From contig NZ_NRRY01000023.1 in the NCBI RefSeq assembly GCF_016583905.1, positions 1 to 64,000 on the forward strand: DNA of 64,000 nt. The letters run 5' to 3'. Position 1 is the first letter of the stretch. Each line of letters opens with the position of its first letter. The translations under genes were made by a program, and so were the position numbers. Source of the DNA: Lamprobacter modestohalophilus (GTDB taxonomy: Bacteria > Pseudomonadota > Gammaproteobacteria > Chromatiales > Chromatiaceae). Shown in pieces: positions 9,020 to 17,817 of the stretch. The notes under the pieces are model-generated. The model was not told where the DNA came from. It saw nothing but the letters and a program-made list of their open reading frames with translations, and searched no databases.

Positions 9020-10251
9020 GCGAACACAGCGACCATAGCCCTTACTGCATCGCATTACAGCCAATTTGCGATCGCAAGCTGCATCATGTGGCCGATAAGC
9101 TACTTTATCGTTCCCATTGTGGAGCAGATGTCGCGTCTTTTGATGACCCTTTTCTCGCGACGGTTCGCTCTTATTCGACGGCGGTCTACGAGGTGGGTAT
9201 CGAGAACCTGGTCGGCGATCGCATGCTCTTGTTCACCGCGCCCTTGGAGTGGATCGAGAATACAGGGTTTTTCGAGCTTCCTGCCGAGCAGTTGTTCGCG
9301 GAGTTGACATTGGATTTTTTCGAATCGCCGACGGCGCTCGATGCAATCCAGCGCTTGCGCTCCATCGGCTATTTGATTGCCGTGCCACAAACCGTTTTCG
9401 AGCGTTATCCCGAGATTCCCATCAGTCTGGTTGATCTCGTCAAGATCGATAGTCGACGCCCTGATTGCCTGGATCTTGCGGCGCACTTAAAGGGACTGGG
9501 TCCACGGCTACTGGCGACCTTCGTCGAGGATCAAGCGACCCTGGATCGTGTTCACGCCGGCGGCGCATTCGATTGGTTCATGGGGTTTGTATTCTTACCA
9601 CCGATGCACGTGAAGGAGAGCGGGCGCAAGCGGCGCAGTAACCGCGCTGTCGAATTGCGATTACTCGCCGAGCTTAGCTCGAACGAGATGCAAGTCGAGC
9701 AACTTGAGGTACTGGTGGCTCAGCATCCGCATTTTTGCGTTCTGTTGTTCGCGCAGGTGAACTCGGCGGCATTTTCGCGCGGCAACCGTCGTATTGATTC
9801 CCTACACGAGGCGGTGGTGAGGCTCGGCTTGGAGCGGATCAAAACCATTGCATCTTTTCTCTTGCTCAGCCGCAATGATCCGGTCGAAGCGGTACAGGTG
9901 CGCATGCTCTTGAATCGCGCCGCGATGGCGGCTCGCATTGCCCGGCGGGTGCGGAGCATCGACCCGAATACCGCCTTCACCCTCGGTCTGTTTTCACGGC
10001 TGGATGCCTTCGAGGGACTGCCGATGCCAACCCTGCTTCAGGGCATGCCGTTTTCCGTGCCGATGCAAGACGCCTTGCTGAAGCGTGAGGGCGAGATGGG
10101 CAAACTGTTGGATGTGCTGGATGCGCATGAATCTGGTGATCTCTCAAGTCTCAGTCCTGCCGTGGTGGCGAAATTGAATGAGGATTTCGTCCATGCGGTC
10201 GCCTGGACCGAGCAATGGCTGGTTAGGGACCAACCCCAAACGTCTGTCTAA
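9016..10251 (+). CDS. EAL(degenerate)-HDOD signalling protein
   Basis: The product has 411 residues. The N-terminal half (about 10-195) has the fold pattern of an EAL domain but lacks the EAL motif and catalytic acids: the expected site reads YRSHCGAD. It resembles YuxH/CdgJ-type proteins, which do not hydrolyse c-di-GMP. The C-terminal half (about 200-400, with LAELSSNEMQVEQLEVLVAQHP) is an HDOD domain, a metal-less HD relative found in signalling and motility control. The ATG overlaps the kinase stop (ATGA). It is the likely downstream effector of the operon; the output is unknown. Confidence 0.88.
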   Translation: MSEHSDHSPYCIALQPICDRKLHHVADKLLYRSHCGADVASFDDPFLATVRSYSTAVYEVGIENLVGDRMLLFTAPLEWIENTGFFELPAEQLFAELTLDFFESPTALDAIQRLRSIGYLIAVPQTVFERYPEIPISLVDLVKIDSRRPDCLDLAAHLKGLGPRLLATFVEDQATLDRVHAGGAFDWFMGFVFLPPMHVKESGRKRRSNRAVELRLLAELSSNEMQVEQLEVLVAQHPHFCVLLFAQVNSAAFSRGNRRIDSLHEAVVRLGLERIKTIASFLLLSRNDPVEAVQVRMLLNRAAMAARIARRVRSIDPNTAFTLGLFSRLDAFEGLPMPTLLQGMPFSVPMQDALLKREGEMGKLLDVLDAHESGDLSSLSPAVVAKLNEDFVHAVAWTEQWLVRDQPQTSV

Positions 10252-10273
10252 TGTCCCTGAGGAGAGAAAAGCA

Positions 10274-10567
10274 ATGTCAACAACACTCGTCCATATTCAG
10301 GTGGTTCCCGAGGCGCGGGATCGATTCATTGCTGCGACGCACGAGAATTGCCTGAAATCTCGACAAGAACCGGGCAACCTGCGTTTCGATCTTTTGCAAG
10401 GCGAGGCCGACCCGAATCATTTCATCCTCTACGAGGCCTATGTCGATGCCGAGTCCGCGCGTGCGCACAAGGAGACGGCTCATTACTTGGCCTGGCGGGA
10501 GGCCGTCGCCGAGATGATGGCGCGCCCGCGCGAAGGCGTCGCCTATCAGATGCTGGTGGCTGAATAA
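10274..10567 (+). CDS. antibiotic biosynthesis monooxygenase (ABM) domain protein
   Basis: The product has 97 residues, a single ABM ferredoxin-like domain (VHIQVVPEARDRFIAAT, QEPGNLRFDLLQ, HFILYEAYVD, HKETAHYLAWRE), the size of LsrG/YgiN proteins. GAGGAGA at 10259-10265 is a suitable ribosome binding site for ATG 10274. The stop overlaps the next start by one base (TAATG), so it is coupled to the iron-type alcohol dehydrogenase. Proteins of this type act on small quinones, autoinducers or aldehyde intermediates; the pairing suggests shared small-molecule metabolism, but the substrate is unknown. Confidence 0.88.
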   Translation: MSTTLVHIQVVPEARDRFIAATHENCLKSRQEPGNLRFDLLQGEADPNHFILYEAYVDAESARAHKETAHYLAWREAVAEMMARPREGVAYQMLVAE

Positions 10568-11757
10568 TGGCGGGCCTGTCAGGATTCTCGATCGCCCGCT
10601 TGCCACGCATCGCGTTTGGCGCCGGCGTGCGTTCGACGGTTGGCGCCTGCGCCGCTCGCTATGGACGCCGCGCGCTGTTGGTCACCGGTGGGGCATCACT
10701 GCGGGCCGGTCCCTTCTGGGCGGAATTGGAGCAGTCCTTCGCCAAGGCCGAGGTGCATATCGAGCAGGTTCAGATCGCCGATGAGCCGAGCCCGGATCAG
10801 ATCGATGCCGCGGTGCGCGCCTATCATCAGGCTGACATCGATGTCGTGGTCGCCATCGGGGGTGGCAGCGCGCTGGATGCCGGCAAGGCCATCGCTGGTC
10901 TGCTGCGTCCTGGCAACTCGGTGTTGGATCACCTCGAAGGGGTGGGACCGGAACGTCCCTATCAAGGGCCGGCGGTGCCCTTCGTCGCGCTGCCAACCAC
11001 CGCTGGCACCGGCTCGGAGGCGACCAAGAATGCCGTGCTGAGCCAGCGCGGCGCGGAGGGCTACAAGAAATCCTTTCGCGACGAGGCCCTGGTCGCGCGG
11101 GATGCCTTGGTTGACCCGGATTTCCTGCAAACCTGTCCGCGCTCGGTGCTGGCGGCTAACGGTATGGATGCGCTCACGCAATTGCTGGAATCCTTCGTCT
11201 CGACGCGCTCGAACCCGCTCTGTGCCGCTTTGGCCTTGGACGGGTTGAAACAGGCACGTGACGCGCTGTTGCCGCTCTACGAAGACCCGAACAACGCTGA
11301 GGCCCGAGCCGGCATGGCCTATGCGTCACTGCTCTCAGGCATCTGTCTTGCGCAGACCGGGCTCGGCTCGGTGCATGGCTTGGCATCGCCGCTCGGCGCC
11401 TTCTTCCCGATTCCGCATGGGATGGCCTGCGGCACCTTGGTGGCCAAGGCCACGGACACCAATCTGAGCGCCATGCAACAGCGTGAGCCCGAGCATCCGG
11501 CCCTGGAGGCCTATGCCACGGTTGGCCGCCTGTTCGCCAGTGAGCAGGGCTTGAGCCGGCAAGATGCCTGGGATGCCTTACTCGATAGCTTGTGGGACTG
11601 GACCGAGAGCTTGCAACTGCAGCGCCTGTCAGCCTGGGGCGTCACCAGCGCCGATCATCCGCGTATCGTTGCTAACAGCCGGGGCAGCAGCATGAAGACC
11701 AATCCCATCGTGCTACGGGACGAGGAGATCGCAGCCATTCTCGCTGTAAGACAATAA
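10567..11757 (+). CDS. iron-containing alcohol dehydrogenase
   Basis: The product has 396 residues and belongs to the group III (iron-type) NAD(P)-dependent dehydrogenases. The Rossmann part holds AIGGGSALDAGKAIAGL (about 95-111) and the family signature PTTAGTGSEAT (about 143-153). Metal ligands are expected from ANGMDALTQLLES and the histidines in LGSVHGLASPLGA and PIPHGMACG. It would interconvert an alcohol and an aldehyde or ketone in the cytoplasm. It is translationally coupled to the ABM gene. Its stop lies in a 13-bp repeat, followed by a convergent regulator gene. Confidence 0.93.
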   Translation: MAGLSGFSIARLPRIAFGAGVRSTVGACAARYGRRALLVTGGASLRAGPFWAELEQSFAKAEVHIEQVQIADEPSPDQIDAAVRAYHQADIDVVVAIGGGSALDAGKAIAGLLRPGNSVLDHLEGVGPERPYQGPAVPFVALPTTAGTGSEATKNAVLSQRGAEGYKKSFRDEALVARDALVDPDFLQTCPRSVLAANGMDALTQLLESFVSTRSNPLCAALALDGLKQARDALLPLYEDPNNAEARAGMAYASLLSGICLAQTGLGSVHGLASPLGAFFPIPHGMACGTLVAKATDTNLSAMQQREPEHPALEAYATVGRLFASEQGLSRQDAWDALLDSLWDWTESLQLQRLSAWGVTSADHPRIVANSRGSSMKTNPIVLRDEEIAAILAVRQ

Positions 11758-11790
11758 GGTATAGCAATAAGGCGCGGCAATAAGATGAGG
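11752..11790. repeat. 13-bp tandem repeat x3 carrying stop codons in three frames
   Basis: The units are 11752-11764, 11765-11777 and 11778-11790, each beginning CAATAAG. The first TAA (11755-11757) is the stop of the alcohol dehydrogenase. Because the period is 13, the three TAA triplets fall in three different reading frames. Confidence 0.85.
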
Positions 11791-11818
11791 CCATCCGTTG
11801 TCCACGGTGCGCGCATCG

Positions 11819-12217
11819 CTAGGCGCAGCGGCTTTGATGATAATGCTCCAAGACCTTCTCGATGCGCTCGGGATTCAGCGGTTTGACCAGGAAGCCATTG
11901 ACCTTGCTCGCAGCGGCCTGACGCACATTGGCGATTGTGCTATGCGCAGTGAGCATGATGATAGAAACCGGTCGCTTGTCCTTCCTGAGCTCGTTGAGTA
12001 CGTCGATGCCATTCATCTCGCCTGGCATCTCGATGTCCAAAAAGACGAGGTCGAGAGGGTTCTGCTGGCAGAGATCCACGGCCTCTTGACCTAACCCTGA
12101 TTCGAGAATGTTTGTGTGATCCAGTGACTGCAGCGTCGAGCGTAGGAGCTTGCGCAGCATCGGATCATCGTCCACGATCAAAATGCGGACGTCATTGGGA
12201 TTACATGACCAAGGCAT
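11819..12217 (-). CDS. single-domain response regulator (CheY-like)
   Basis: The product has 132 residues and is a lone receiver domain: acidic pocket in RILIVDDDP, phospho-acceptor Asp in LVFLDIEMP, Thr in MLTAHS and Lys in LVKPL. It has no output domain, so it should act by protein contact or as a relay stage. It lies 11 nt downstream of the REC-HPt gene in the same operon, beside the hybrid kinase operon. The two probably belong to that phosphorelay; this is inferred from proximity. Confidence 0.9.
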   Translation of the reverse strand: MPWSCNPNDVRILIVDDDPMLRKLLRSTLQSLDHTNILESGLGQEAVDLCQQNPLDLVFLDIEMPGEMNGIDVLNELRKDKRPVSIIMLTAHSTIANVRQAAASKVNGFLVKPLNPERIEKVLEHYHQSRCA

Positions 12218-12228
12218 CGAGTAACCAT

Positions 12229-12939
12229 CTAATACTTGAGTTGTTGAAGGCGCTCGGCCTCGGCGATGACGGGGTCGATCTGCATCATGACCGCCTGGAG
12301 CGGATACCCTTGACGCAACAACCCATCCGCTGACGCAGCGAGCGTGCCAAGCCGATGATAGCCAAAACTCCCCGCAGACCCTTTGAGCTTATGCAGTACA
12401 GCCTGAGCCTGACTGGCAGAACCTTGCTCTAGGGCTGATCTCAGGTCGACGAGATAACCGCTGTTCAGCATCTCGATGAAGGCGCGTTGCAAGGCGCGCT
12501 GTTCATCGTCACCTAAGATCGCTGGGTTGGCCGTGGTCGGGGAGCGCTCTGGTCTCGAGGCTTGCAGACATTGCTCGAGCAGCGTCGTCAAGGTGGCCGG
12601 GTCGAACGGTTTCCGCAGAACGTCGCAACCGAGCGATCTCAGTCGCGTTTGCTTAGCCTCGGGCAGGTGGGTCGCCATGACGACGATCGGCGCGATCTGG
12701 CCTGATCCACGGGCCAGCTCAATGCTGTCCATGGCCTGATCGCTCTGGCCCAAATTGAGGTCGATCAAGACGATCTCAAATTCTGCGGTCAACAATTGCT
12801 CGATCAGCGATTCAGTGGTGCTGACCGCGGTGAGATCCAGATTGAGTGCTAGGAGTTGTTCGCCAAGGCCTGCGCGGCTCTCGGCGTCGCTGTCGACGAT
12901 GAGCGCGCGTCTTTGAGTCTGTTGCCGGAGATGGTTCAT
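12229..12939 (-). CDS. receiver-HPt phosphorelay protein
   Basis: The product has 236 residues from ATG 12939 (a TTG lies one codon upstream). The N-terminal receiver (about 10-125) has RALIVDSD, the acceptor Asp in VLIDLNLG, and LRKPFD; one acidic pocket residue is replaced by Ser. The C-terminal HPt domain (about 145-235) has the phosphorylatable His in VLHKLKGSAGSFG. It could pass phosphate between the hybrid kinase and the single-domain regulator encoded next. Just upstream of the start lies a 14-bp repeat. Confidence 0.88.
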   Translation of the reverse strand: MNHLRQQTQRRALIVDSDAESRAGLGEQLLALNLDLTAVSTTESLIEQLLTAEFEIVLIDLNLGQSDQAMDSIELARGSGQIAPIVVMATHLPEAKQTRLRSLGCDVLRKPFDPATLTTLLEQCLQASRPERSPTTANPAILGDDEQRALQRAFIEMLNSGYLVDLRSALEQGSASQAQAVLHKLKGSAGSFGYHRLGTLAASADGLLRQGYPLQAVMMQIDPVIAEAERLQQLKY

Positions 12940-12955
12940 CAACGTCTGCCTTTCT

Positions 12956-12989
12956 CGCGCCCGTCTTTTCGCGCCCGTCTTTTCGCGCC
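12956..12989. repeat. 14-bp tandem repeat (2.4 units) upstream of the REC-HPt gene
   Basis: The unit CGCGCCCGTCTTTT occurs at 12956-12969 and 12970-12983, with a partial third. It lies 17 nt upstream of the minus-strand start at 12939, in the expected leader or promoter zone. Confidence 0.85.
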
Positions 12990-13203
12990 AAGATAGTAGC
13001 AGATCGACGTCATCATCCCTGCGGCGAATTGTTCCTAGGTAGTGCGCCAGACCTGGATATCTTGCGGAAAACCATTTAAATCCATCTGTTTGGGTGGCAT
13101 GCCTTCAGGTTGGCTCTTGTTGCAACCCTGTCTGTCAGTGGGGCGACCCGGCCAGTGGATGCGTGCTGGACATCGATCTGAAGCATCGCTACTCTGTCTC
13201 GTC

Positions 13204-13767
13204 ATGAACGCTTTACTCAAGCCAAGTCCCGCCGAGTATCTGGAACGGGAGCGCATGGCCGATACCAAGAGCGAGTATGTCGCTGGTGAGATCTTTGCCA
13301 TGGCCGGCGCAACCCCAGAGCATCACTTGATCGCCGGCAACCTCATCCGTGAGCTGGGGAATGCGCTCAAGAAACGTCCATGCCGTGTCTACCCGAGCGA
13401 CCTCCGAGTCCAGGTCGCGGATGGCTACTTTTATCCTGACGTGAGTGTCGTCTGCGGCACACCGCGTTTCAGTGATCGCGATAACCTAGTCAATCCGGAC
13501 TTGATCTCTGAAGTGTTGTCATCGAGCACGGCGGATTTCGATATGGGCAGAAAATTCGCTCGCTACCGCCAGATCGAGAGCCTTCAAGACTACCTGCTGG
13601 TTTCTCAGGAGAGCCCTCATCTGATCCATTATCATCGTCAGGATGCCAATCATTGGCTGCTGACCGAGATCACTGATCCAAACGCCGAGGTTGAATTACC
13701 TGGCGTCGACTGCCGGCTTGCCCTAGTCGAGATCTATGACAAGGTCTTCATTGAGGATGGCTCATAA
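13204..13767 (+). CDS. Uma2 family protein (DUF820, PD-(D/E)XK-like)
   Basis: The product has 187 residues. It starts at ATG 13204, giving the typical Uma2 N-terminus (EYLERERMADTKSEYVAGE, FAMAGATPEHH), followed by CRVYPSDLRVQV, YPDVSVVCG and LISEVLSSSTADFD. The Glu in YVAGE, the Asp of PDVSVVC and the Glu of SEVLS are the likely nuclease-fold residues. Uma2 proteins are abundant in cyanobacteria and purple bacteria and have no settled function. A 62-bp piece of this gene recurs at 19848-19909. Related intact copies are at 18767 and 45655. Confidence 0.9.
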   Translation: MNALLKPSPAEYLERERMADTKSEYVAGEIFAMAGATPEHHLIAGNLIRELGNALKKRPCRVYPSDLRVQVADGYFYPDVSVVCGTPRFSDRDNLVNPDLISEVLSSSTADFDMGRKFARYRQIESLQDYLLVSQESPHLIHYHRQDANHWLLTEITDPNAEVELPGVDCRLALVEIYDKVFIEDGS

Positions 13768-13811
13768 GTCTTGAGAGCCTTCTACAGCCAGTCGTGCGGC
13801 GTCATGTCTTG

Positions 13812-16800
13812 TCAGAGACTGTGATCAGCGAATGGACTCGGCGTGCCATGAGGTCGCTGCGGTCCGGACTCCCGATTGGCCTCGGGCTCCCTCGGAGTCT
13901 GTTCCTTGGAGGCCTTCGTTTGGACAGTGTGCATGTTGGATTCCGCTATGGGCATATCGTCACCGAACGATGGCAACGGCGTCTCGCCTGGTGAGTAGGC
14001 AGCGAAACGTGCCTGAGCGTTAGTCATGTTGAAGTGCTGTTGCCCGTCCTTGAGCTCCATCGCACCGCTGAGGTTGTGCCAGCGCAGCAGCAGCATCGCC
14101 TCGCGCGCGGATGCCGCAGACTGGCCCTTGAGATGGATGCCAAGCTCCGGTGCGCTCAGCATGGCGTCGTCGATGACGGCGGTCTCGCCATCCATGGCAA
14201 GCTGCACATGGCCACCGAGGTCTTCCATCGTTAGCAGCTCGCCGATCCAGCCATGTTTGCCTCGCAGGTTGTCGAGCAGCGCGACGAAGGGGCGGGTATC
14301 TCTGATGGTGATGTCGGCCAACATGTCCAGGTGCATGGGCTTTTGCCACAGCACCTCGGTGTCTTCTAGCTGCAGTCGGGCATGCCAGTCGGGTGACTGC
14401 GCTGAACCGGCCGCGCCGACGACCTGAACGCGGTCGAGCCGAAGTGAGGAGCCAGTGATGTCAAAGCGCAGATCCTGTGCCGAGCCGTCGCGGACTAGGA
14501 TCTCGAGCTGGAGGTCGCCAGAGAGCTTGTTGTCGCTGAGGCTGAGCTGGAGATCCTCGGCCTGGAGCAGCCATTGGCCCTCGGCGCTATCAGGCTTGAG
14601 ACGAAGATCGCCAACCAGGCTGGCCGCACCCGAGAGCAGTGATAGGGGCGCGTTCTCGGGCAGGTAGGCGTTGTAGGTGCTCATGTCATGCACACGGGCC
14701 GAGTGCAGCTTCAGGCTCAGGTCGGCTGAGTCGCCGCCGCCGGCGAGTGGATCAGTGACCAAGATCATGGCATCGAGCCGCACCTCGCCAATGCTTGGCT
14801 CCGGCTCGTCGCGTCGCCGCATGCGGGCATCTTCCAACCCGACGTCGAGGCGAAAGCGGGGCCGGTCACCACCGCGCTCCAGGGTGAGCCGGGCGCTGCC
14901 CTGACCATCGACGCGATGCTGCATGAGCGCCAACGAGAGCGGTTCGCGCGGGACCCAAAGGCTGGTGCCGGCATCCGGTTGGCCGTTGGTCAAGATGATC
15001 TCGGCGTCGAGCTCACCAGAGCCTTCGAGGCTCAGGTCGAGCGGCCGGTCGAGCAGCTCAGCGATCCAGTCGAGCTCGGAGACGGTCAGGACCGCCTCTA
15101 AGCGACCATCGGCGTCGGCGAGCACGGCGCCGAAGCCCTGCTCCTTTAAGATGCGGGCAATGGCGGGTATCGGGTCGCTCGCGCCTGTATCTGTCTGTGC
15201 ATTTGCCTTAGCGTCTGCCTGCGGCTGAGGCTGCGGCTGCACTTGGGTCTCCGCCAACCCTGGTTCCGATACCGACCCAAGCTCCTGCCCCGATCCCGAT
15301 CCGGGCCCTGATCCCGAATCTGATCCTGATCCTGATCCTGGCACAGCATTCGGCGTTGGCAGGCGCAGGTCGCCATCGACGATTCTGAGCTCGGCTCGCC
15401 ATGGCTGGGCTGGCTGTCTGGCGTTTTCGCCTGCATCATTGTCTGCATGCTCGACAGCGACCTCGGCGTCCTCGATGCGCAGCGTCGTGCCGTCCATGTG
15501 CAGCTCGGTACCGGGGACATCGTCAACATCGTCGACGCGTGCCCGCAGCTGCAACAGCAAGTCGGTGATGGCGTGATAGTCCTGATAGCGCAGCTCGGCC
15601 TCGTCAGAGGCGAGGTCGAGGTCGAGCGACAAGACCTCCGACGTGATCTCGAGTGCGCCGGCGAGCGTTCCGCTGCCGCCGAGCAAGCCGAGATCCCACT
15701 CCTGCGGGAATAGGCGGTTGTAGACGACGAGGTCGGGCACCTGCATCGACGGGATATCGAGCTTGAACTGCAGCGTCACCTCAGTCGCCAGATCCTCGAC
15801 CTGCTTCGCGGTGGAGGTGGTCGTGGGATCGACCTCTGCGGCCTGGACTTGCGCCGTCAGCCCCTGGCCTGTGAACAGGAGTTGCGCGTCAGGTTGGGCA
15901 TTGTTGTCTTCCCGGGACGACGCACCAGGCCTGTCCATCGCAGGCCCCGATCCGGGCTCCAATTCGGCGCGAACCTTGTCGAACCGGACGATTAGATCAG
16001 CCTGCCCCTCATGGTCTGGGTCGACCTTGAATTCGACCGAGCCGTCGCCGCTAAACGCATAGGGGCTAATATCCATCGCCAGCTGGTGGGCCTCGACCCG
16101 CAGATCGGTTCCCGGCAGCACCTCACCAGCCGACAGCGCGATTCGCCCGTTCAGGCGGCCATGTCCGCTCAGCTCCAGCTCACCCAAGACCGGCATCAGT
16201 AACGCGATGAAATCCAGGTTCTGCACCGGCAGGTCGATGCGGGCGTCCAATTCTGGCACGCGCATCAGCTCAAGACCCTGCTTCTCAGATAGCCTGAACG
16301 GCGGGATCTCAATCTCGCCCTGGATCGAGGCGGCATCGGTGATCGGCTCCTCAGGACCGACTGTCAATGAGGTCAAGGCGAGGTCGATCGCGCCGCCACC
16401 CAAGGCCAGCCGACCGGTCTCGCTCTCCATGCGCAGGCTGCCACGGACTGCGCCGGGCAGACTGCCGCGGATATGCGAGATCCAAAATCGGTGCTCACCC
16501 TGGACATGGATGTCATCGATCTCCAGCACCAGCGTGCCGTTTGACGCTTCCGGTGGTGCCTCGGCGACCGCGTTGGGGTCGCGGTTACGGATCATTGGAT
16601 AGAAGGCGACCAGTGGGTTCCTGTCTGCATCTGCATCTGCGTCTGCGGACGCCTCGGGCGTGGGACGCGGCCGCAGGCGCAGATCGATATCCTTCAGGTC
16701 CAGGTCGTGCACCCGAATCTCGCCCTGGAGCAGCGGCAGCAGTGAAATCGAGGCTGCTGCATGGCCTGCATCGACCTGCCACTGCTCGGTCGGGGTCTGC

Positions 16801-17003
16801 CCATCGGCGGCGACGCCATTCAGCTCCAGCCGCAGCGGATACAGACTCCAAGCCCGCTCCCAGGTGACCTGAAACTGCTCCGGCTGCAAGCCGTTGACCA
16901 GGGCGCGGGTGGCCGGCAGATTGAGCGCCGCGTTGACGGCGATAAGGTAGAGTGCCGCTAGAACGAGCAGCACGATGAGCGATCGGGAGACGAATGTATT
17001 CAT
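13812..17003 (-). CDS. AsmA/TamB-like giant inner-membrane-anchored periplasmic protein
   Basis: From ATG 17003 the product has 1063 residues. One N-terminal membrane helix (about 8-28, SLIVLLVLAALYLIAVNAAL) is followed by a very long periplasmic part of repeated beta-strand units (LRLELNGV, LDLKDIDLRL, LHSARVHDMSTYNAYLPENAPL, ADITIRDTRPFVALL), the architecture of AsmA/YhdP/TamB-type bridge-like lipid transfer proteins. Two low-complexity inserts come from 6-bp repeats: an Ala/Asp run coded near 16625-16650 and a Gly/Ser-Pro/Gln linker coded near 15195-15350. A start further upstream is open (17129) but would put residues before the helix. The gene stands alone; role in envelope lipid transport is inferred. 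Confidence 0.75.
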   Translation of the reverse strand: MNTFVSRSLIVLLVLAALYLIAVNAALNLPATRALVNGLQPEQFQVTWERAWSLYPLRLELNGVAADGQTPTEQWQVDAGHAAASISLLPLLQGEIRVHDLDLKDIDLRLRPRPTPEASADADADADRNPLVAFYPMIRNRDPNAVAEAPPEASNGTLVLEIDDIHVQGEHRFWISHIRGSLPGAVRGSLRMESETGRLALGGGAIDLALTSLTVGPEEPITDAASIQGEIEIPPFRLSEKQGLELMRVPELDARIDLPVQNLDFIALLMPVLGELELSGHGRLNGRIALSAGEVLPGTDLRVEAHQLAMDISPYAFSGDGSVEFKVDPDHEGQADLIVRFDKVRAELEPGSGPAMDRPGASSREDNNAQPDAQLLFTGQGLTAQVQAAEVDPTTTSTAKQVEDLATEVTLQFKLDIPSMQVPDLVVYNRLFPQEWDLGLLGGSGTLAGALEITSEVLSLDLDLASDEAELRYQDYHAITDLLLQLRARVDDVDDVPGTELHMDGTTLRIEDAEVAVEHADNDAGENARQPAQPWRAELRIVDGDLRLPTPNAVPGSGSGSDSGSGPGSGSGQELGSVSEPGLAETQVQPQPQPQADAKANAQTDTGASDPIPAIARILKEQGFGAVLADADGRLEAVLTVSELDWIAELLDRPLDLSLEGSGELDAEIILTNGQPDAGTSLWVPREPLSLALMQHRVDGQGSARLTLERGGDRPRFRLDVGLEDARMRRRDEPEPSIGEVRLDAMILVTDPLAGGGDSADLSLKLHSARVHDMSTYNAYLPENAPLSLLSGAASLVGDLRLKPDSAEGQWLLQAEDLQLSLSDNKLSGDLQLEILVRDGSAQDLRFDITGSSLRLDRVQVVGAAGSAQSPDWHARLQLEDTEVLWQKPMHLDMLADITIRDTRPFVALLDNLRGKHGWIGELLTMEDLGGHVQLAMDGETAVIDDAMLSAPELGIHLKGQSAASAREAMLLLRWHNLSGAMELKDGQQHFNMTNAQARFAAYSPGETPLPSFGDDMPIAESNMHTVQTKASKEQTPREPEANRESGPQRPHGTPSPFADHSL

Positions 17004-17442
17004 GGCGGCGAGCAAAGCAGTGGAACTGCAGGCGGTCATCAAAGAGAGCCAGAAGACGGTAACAGCAGACTGTCGCGGGAGGAATTGGTGTTCCTCTGTA
17101 AGGCATACCACCACAGCTCCTGCTAGCACGGATCTTTAGCTAGCTAGCGCTTGATGGCGTCGGAGCGGCCAGGGTCAGGGATTGCCTTACATGAATAGCC
17201 GGATTTCTCGCAGCGAGCGGCGCGCGTAGGCTCCCTCATTGCTCCCGCAGATATGATCGCTGCCAATGACCGTCAGCATCGAGCGACTGGCATCTTTCTC
17301 CAGTCGTCAACAAGACTGTCCTTGCGGTCTGTACTCAGCGTTCGTGGCGAAGATCGTCCAACAGCTTCAGATGATCAACTGGCGTGGATGCAGGCCCTTA
17401 AACGCTCCCTAAGGTGAGTCGTAGGCCAAGCAAAGAGCGCTT

Positions 17443-17459
17443 GTCAGGAAATTCCTGAC
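17443..17459. promoter_or_regulatory. 17-nt palindrome GTCAGGAAATTCCTGAC, candidate operator
   Basis: The arms GTCAGGAA and TTCCTGAC are perfectly complementary around one central A. The same outer arms GTCAGG and CCTGAC, at the same total length, recur at 23199-23215, and a related half-site is at 20906. Each copy is upstream of genes for small envelope or stress proteins. Recurrence suggests a shared regulator-binding site; no regulator is identified. Confidence 0.5.
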
Positions 17460-17499
17460 GGGGGACTCCTGATTTAGTCTTCAGGCATTGGCTGGTAAT

Positions 17500-17513
17500 T
17501 TGACACTAATCAA
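17500..17513. promoter_or_regulatory. FNR/DNR-like box TTGAC-N4-ATCAA
   Basis: The sequence TTGACACTAATCAA matches the dyad TTGAY-N4-ATCAA bound by FNR/ANR/DNR-type regulators. It lies 37 nt upstream of the GTG of a truncated ABC exporter gene. A second site of this form is upstream of the octaheme cytochrome gene. Binding is inferred from the match only. Confidence 0.45.
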
Positions 17514-17550
17514 TCTTCATCGAGCTGCTGACAGCGCAGGAGTCAGTTAA

Positions 17551-17817
17551 GTGACGGACATCAGCCGAAGAGCCGGGCCCACATGGGGCGAGCGCAGCAG
17601 CCTGCTAGTGCTATCGATCGCATCCAATATCCTGGCGCTGGCCCTCACACTGGCGCTGCTGCAGGTCTACGATCGCATCGTTCCCAACCAGGCGCAGGGA
17701 ACCGCCGTCGTCTTGTTCAGTGTGGTGCTGATCACCCTGCTGGCGGATGGACTCCTCCGCTACGTGCGCTTCCGCACGCTCCAAGACCGTCGCTATCACC
17801 GGTCACGTGGGCGGTGA
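17551..17817 (+). pseudogene. type I secretion ABC transporter, N-terminal fragment
   Basis: From GTG 17551 the 88 residues match the first transmembrane part of type I secretion ABC exporters (SLLVLSIASNILALALTLALLQVYDRIVPNQ, here shown by its core ASNILALALTLALLQVYDRI). The frame stops soon after RYVRF. No ATP-binding cassette or later membrane helices follow in any frame, since the next gene begins at 17981. It is a truncated remnant, perhaps still transcribed from the FNR-like box upstream. Confidence 0.7.

Larger units (their letters stand above)
17004..17550. other. long intergenic region with palindrome and FNR-like box
   Basis: This stretch of about 550 bp lies between divergent genes and no coding frame in it is convincing. 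Two sites stand out in its right part: a 17-nt palindrome at 17443-17459 and an FNR/DNR-type box at 17500-17513, both listed separately. The left two thirds show nothing recognisable. Confidence 0.6.
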
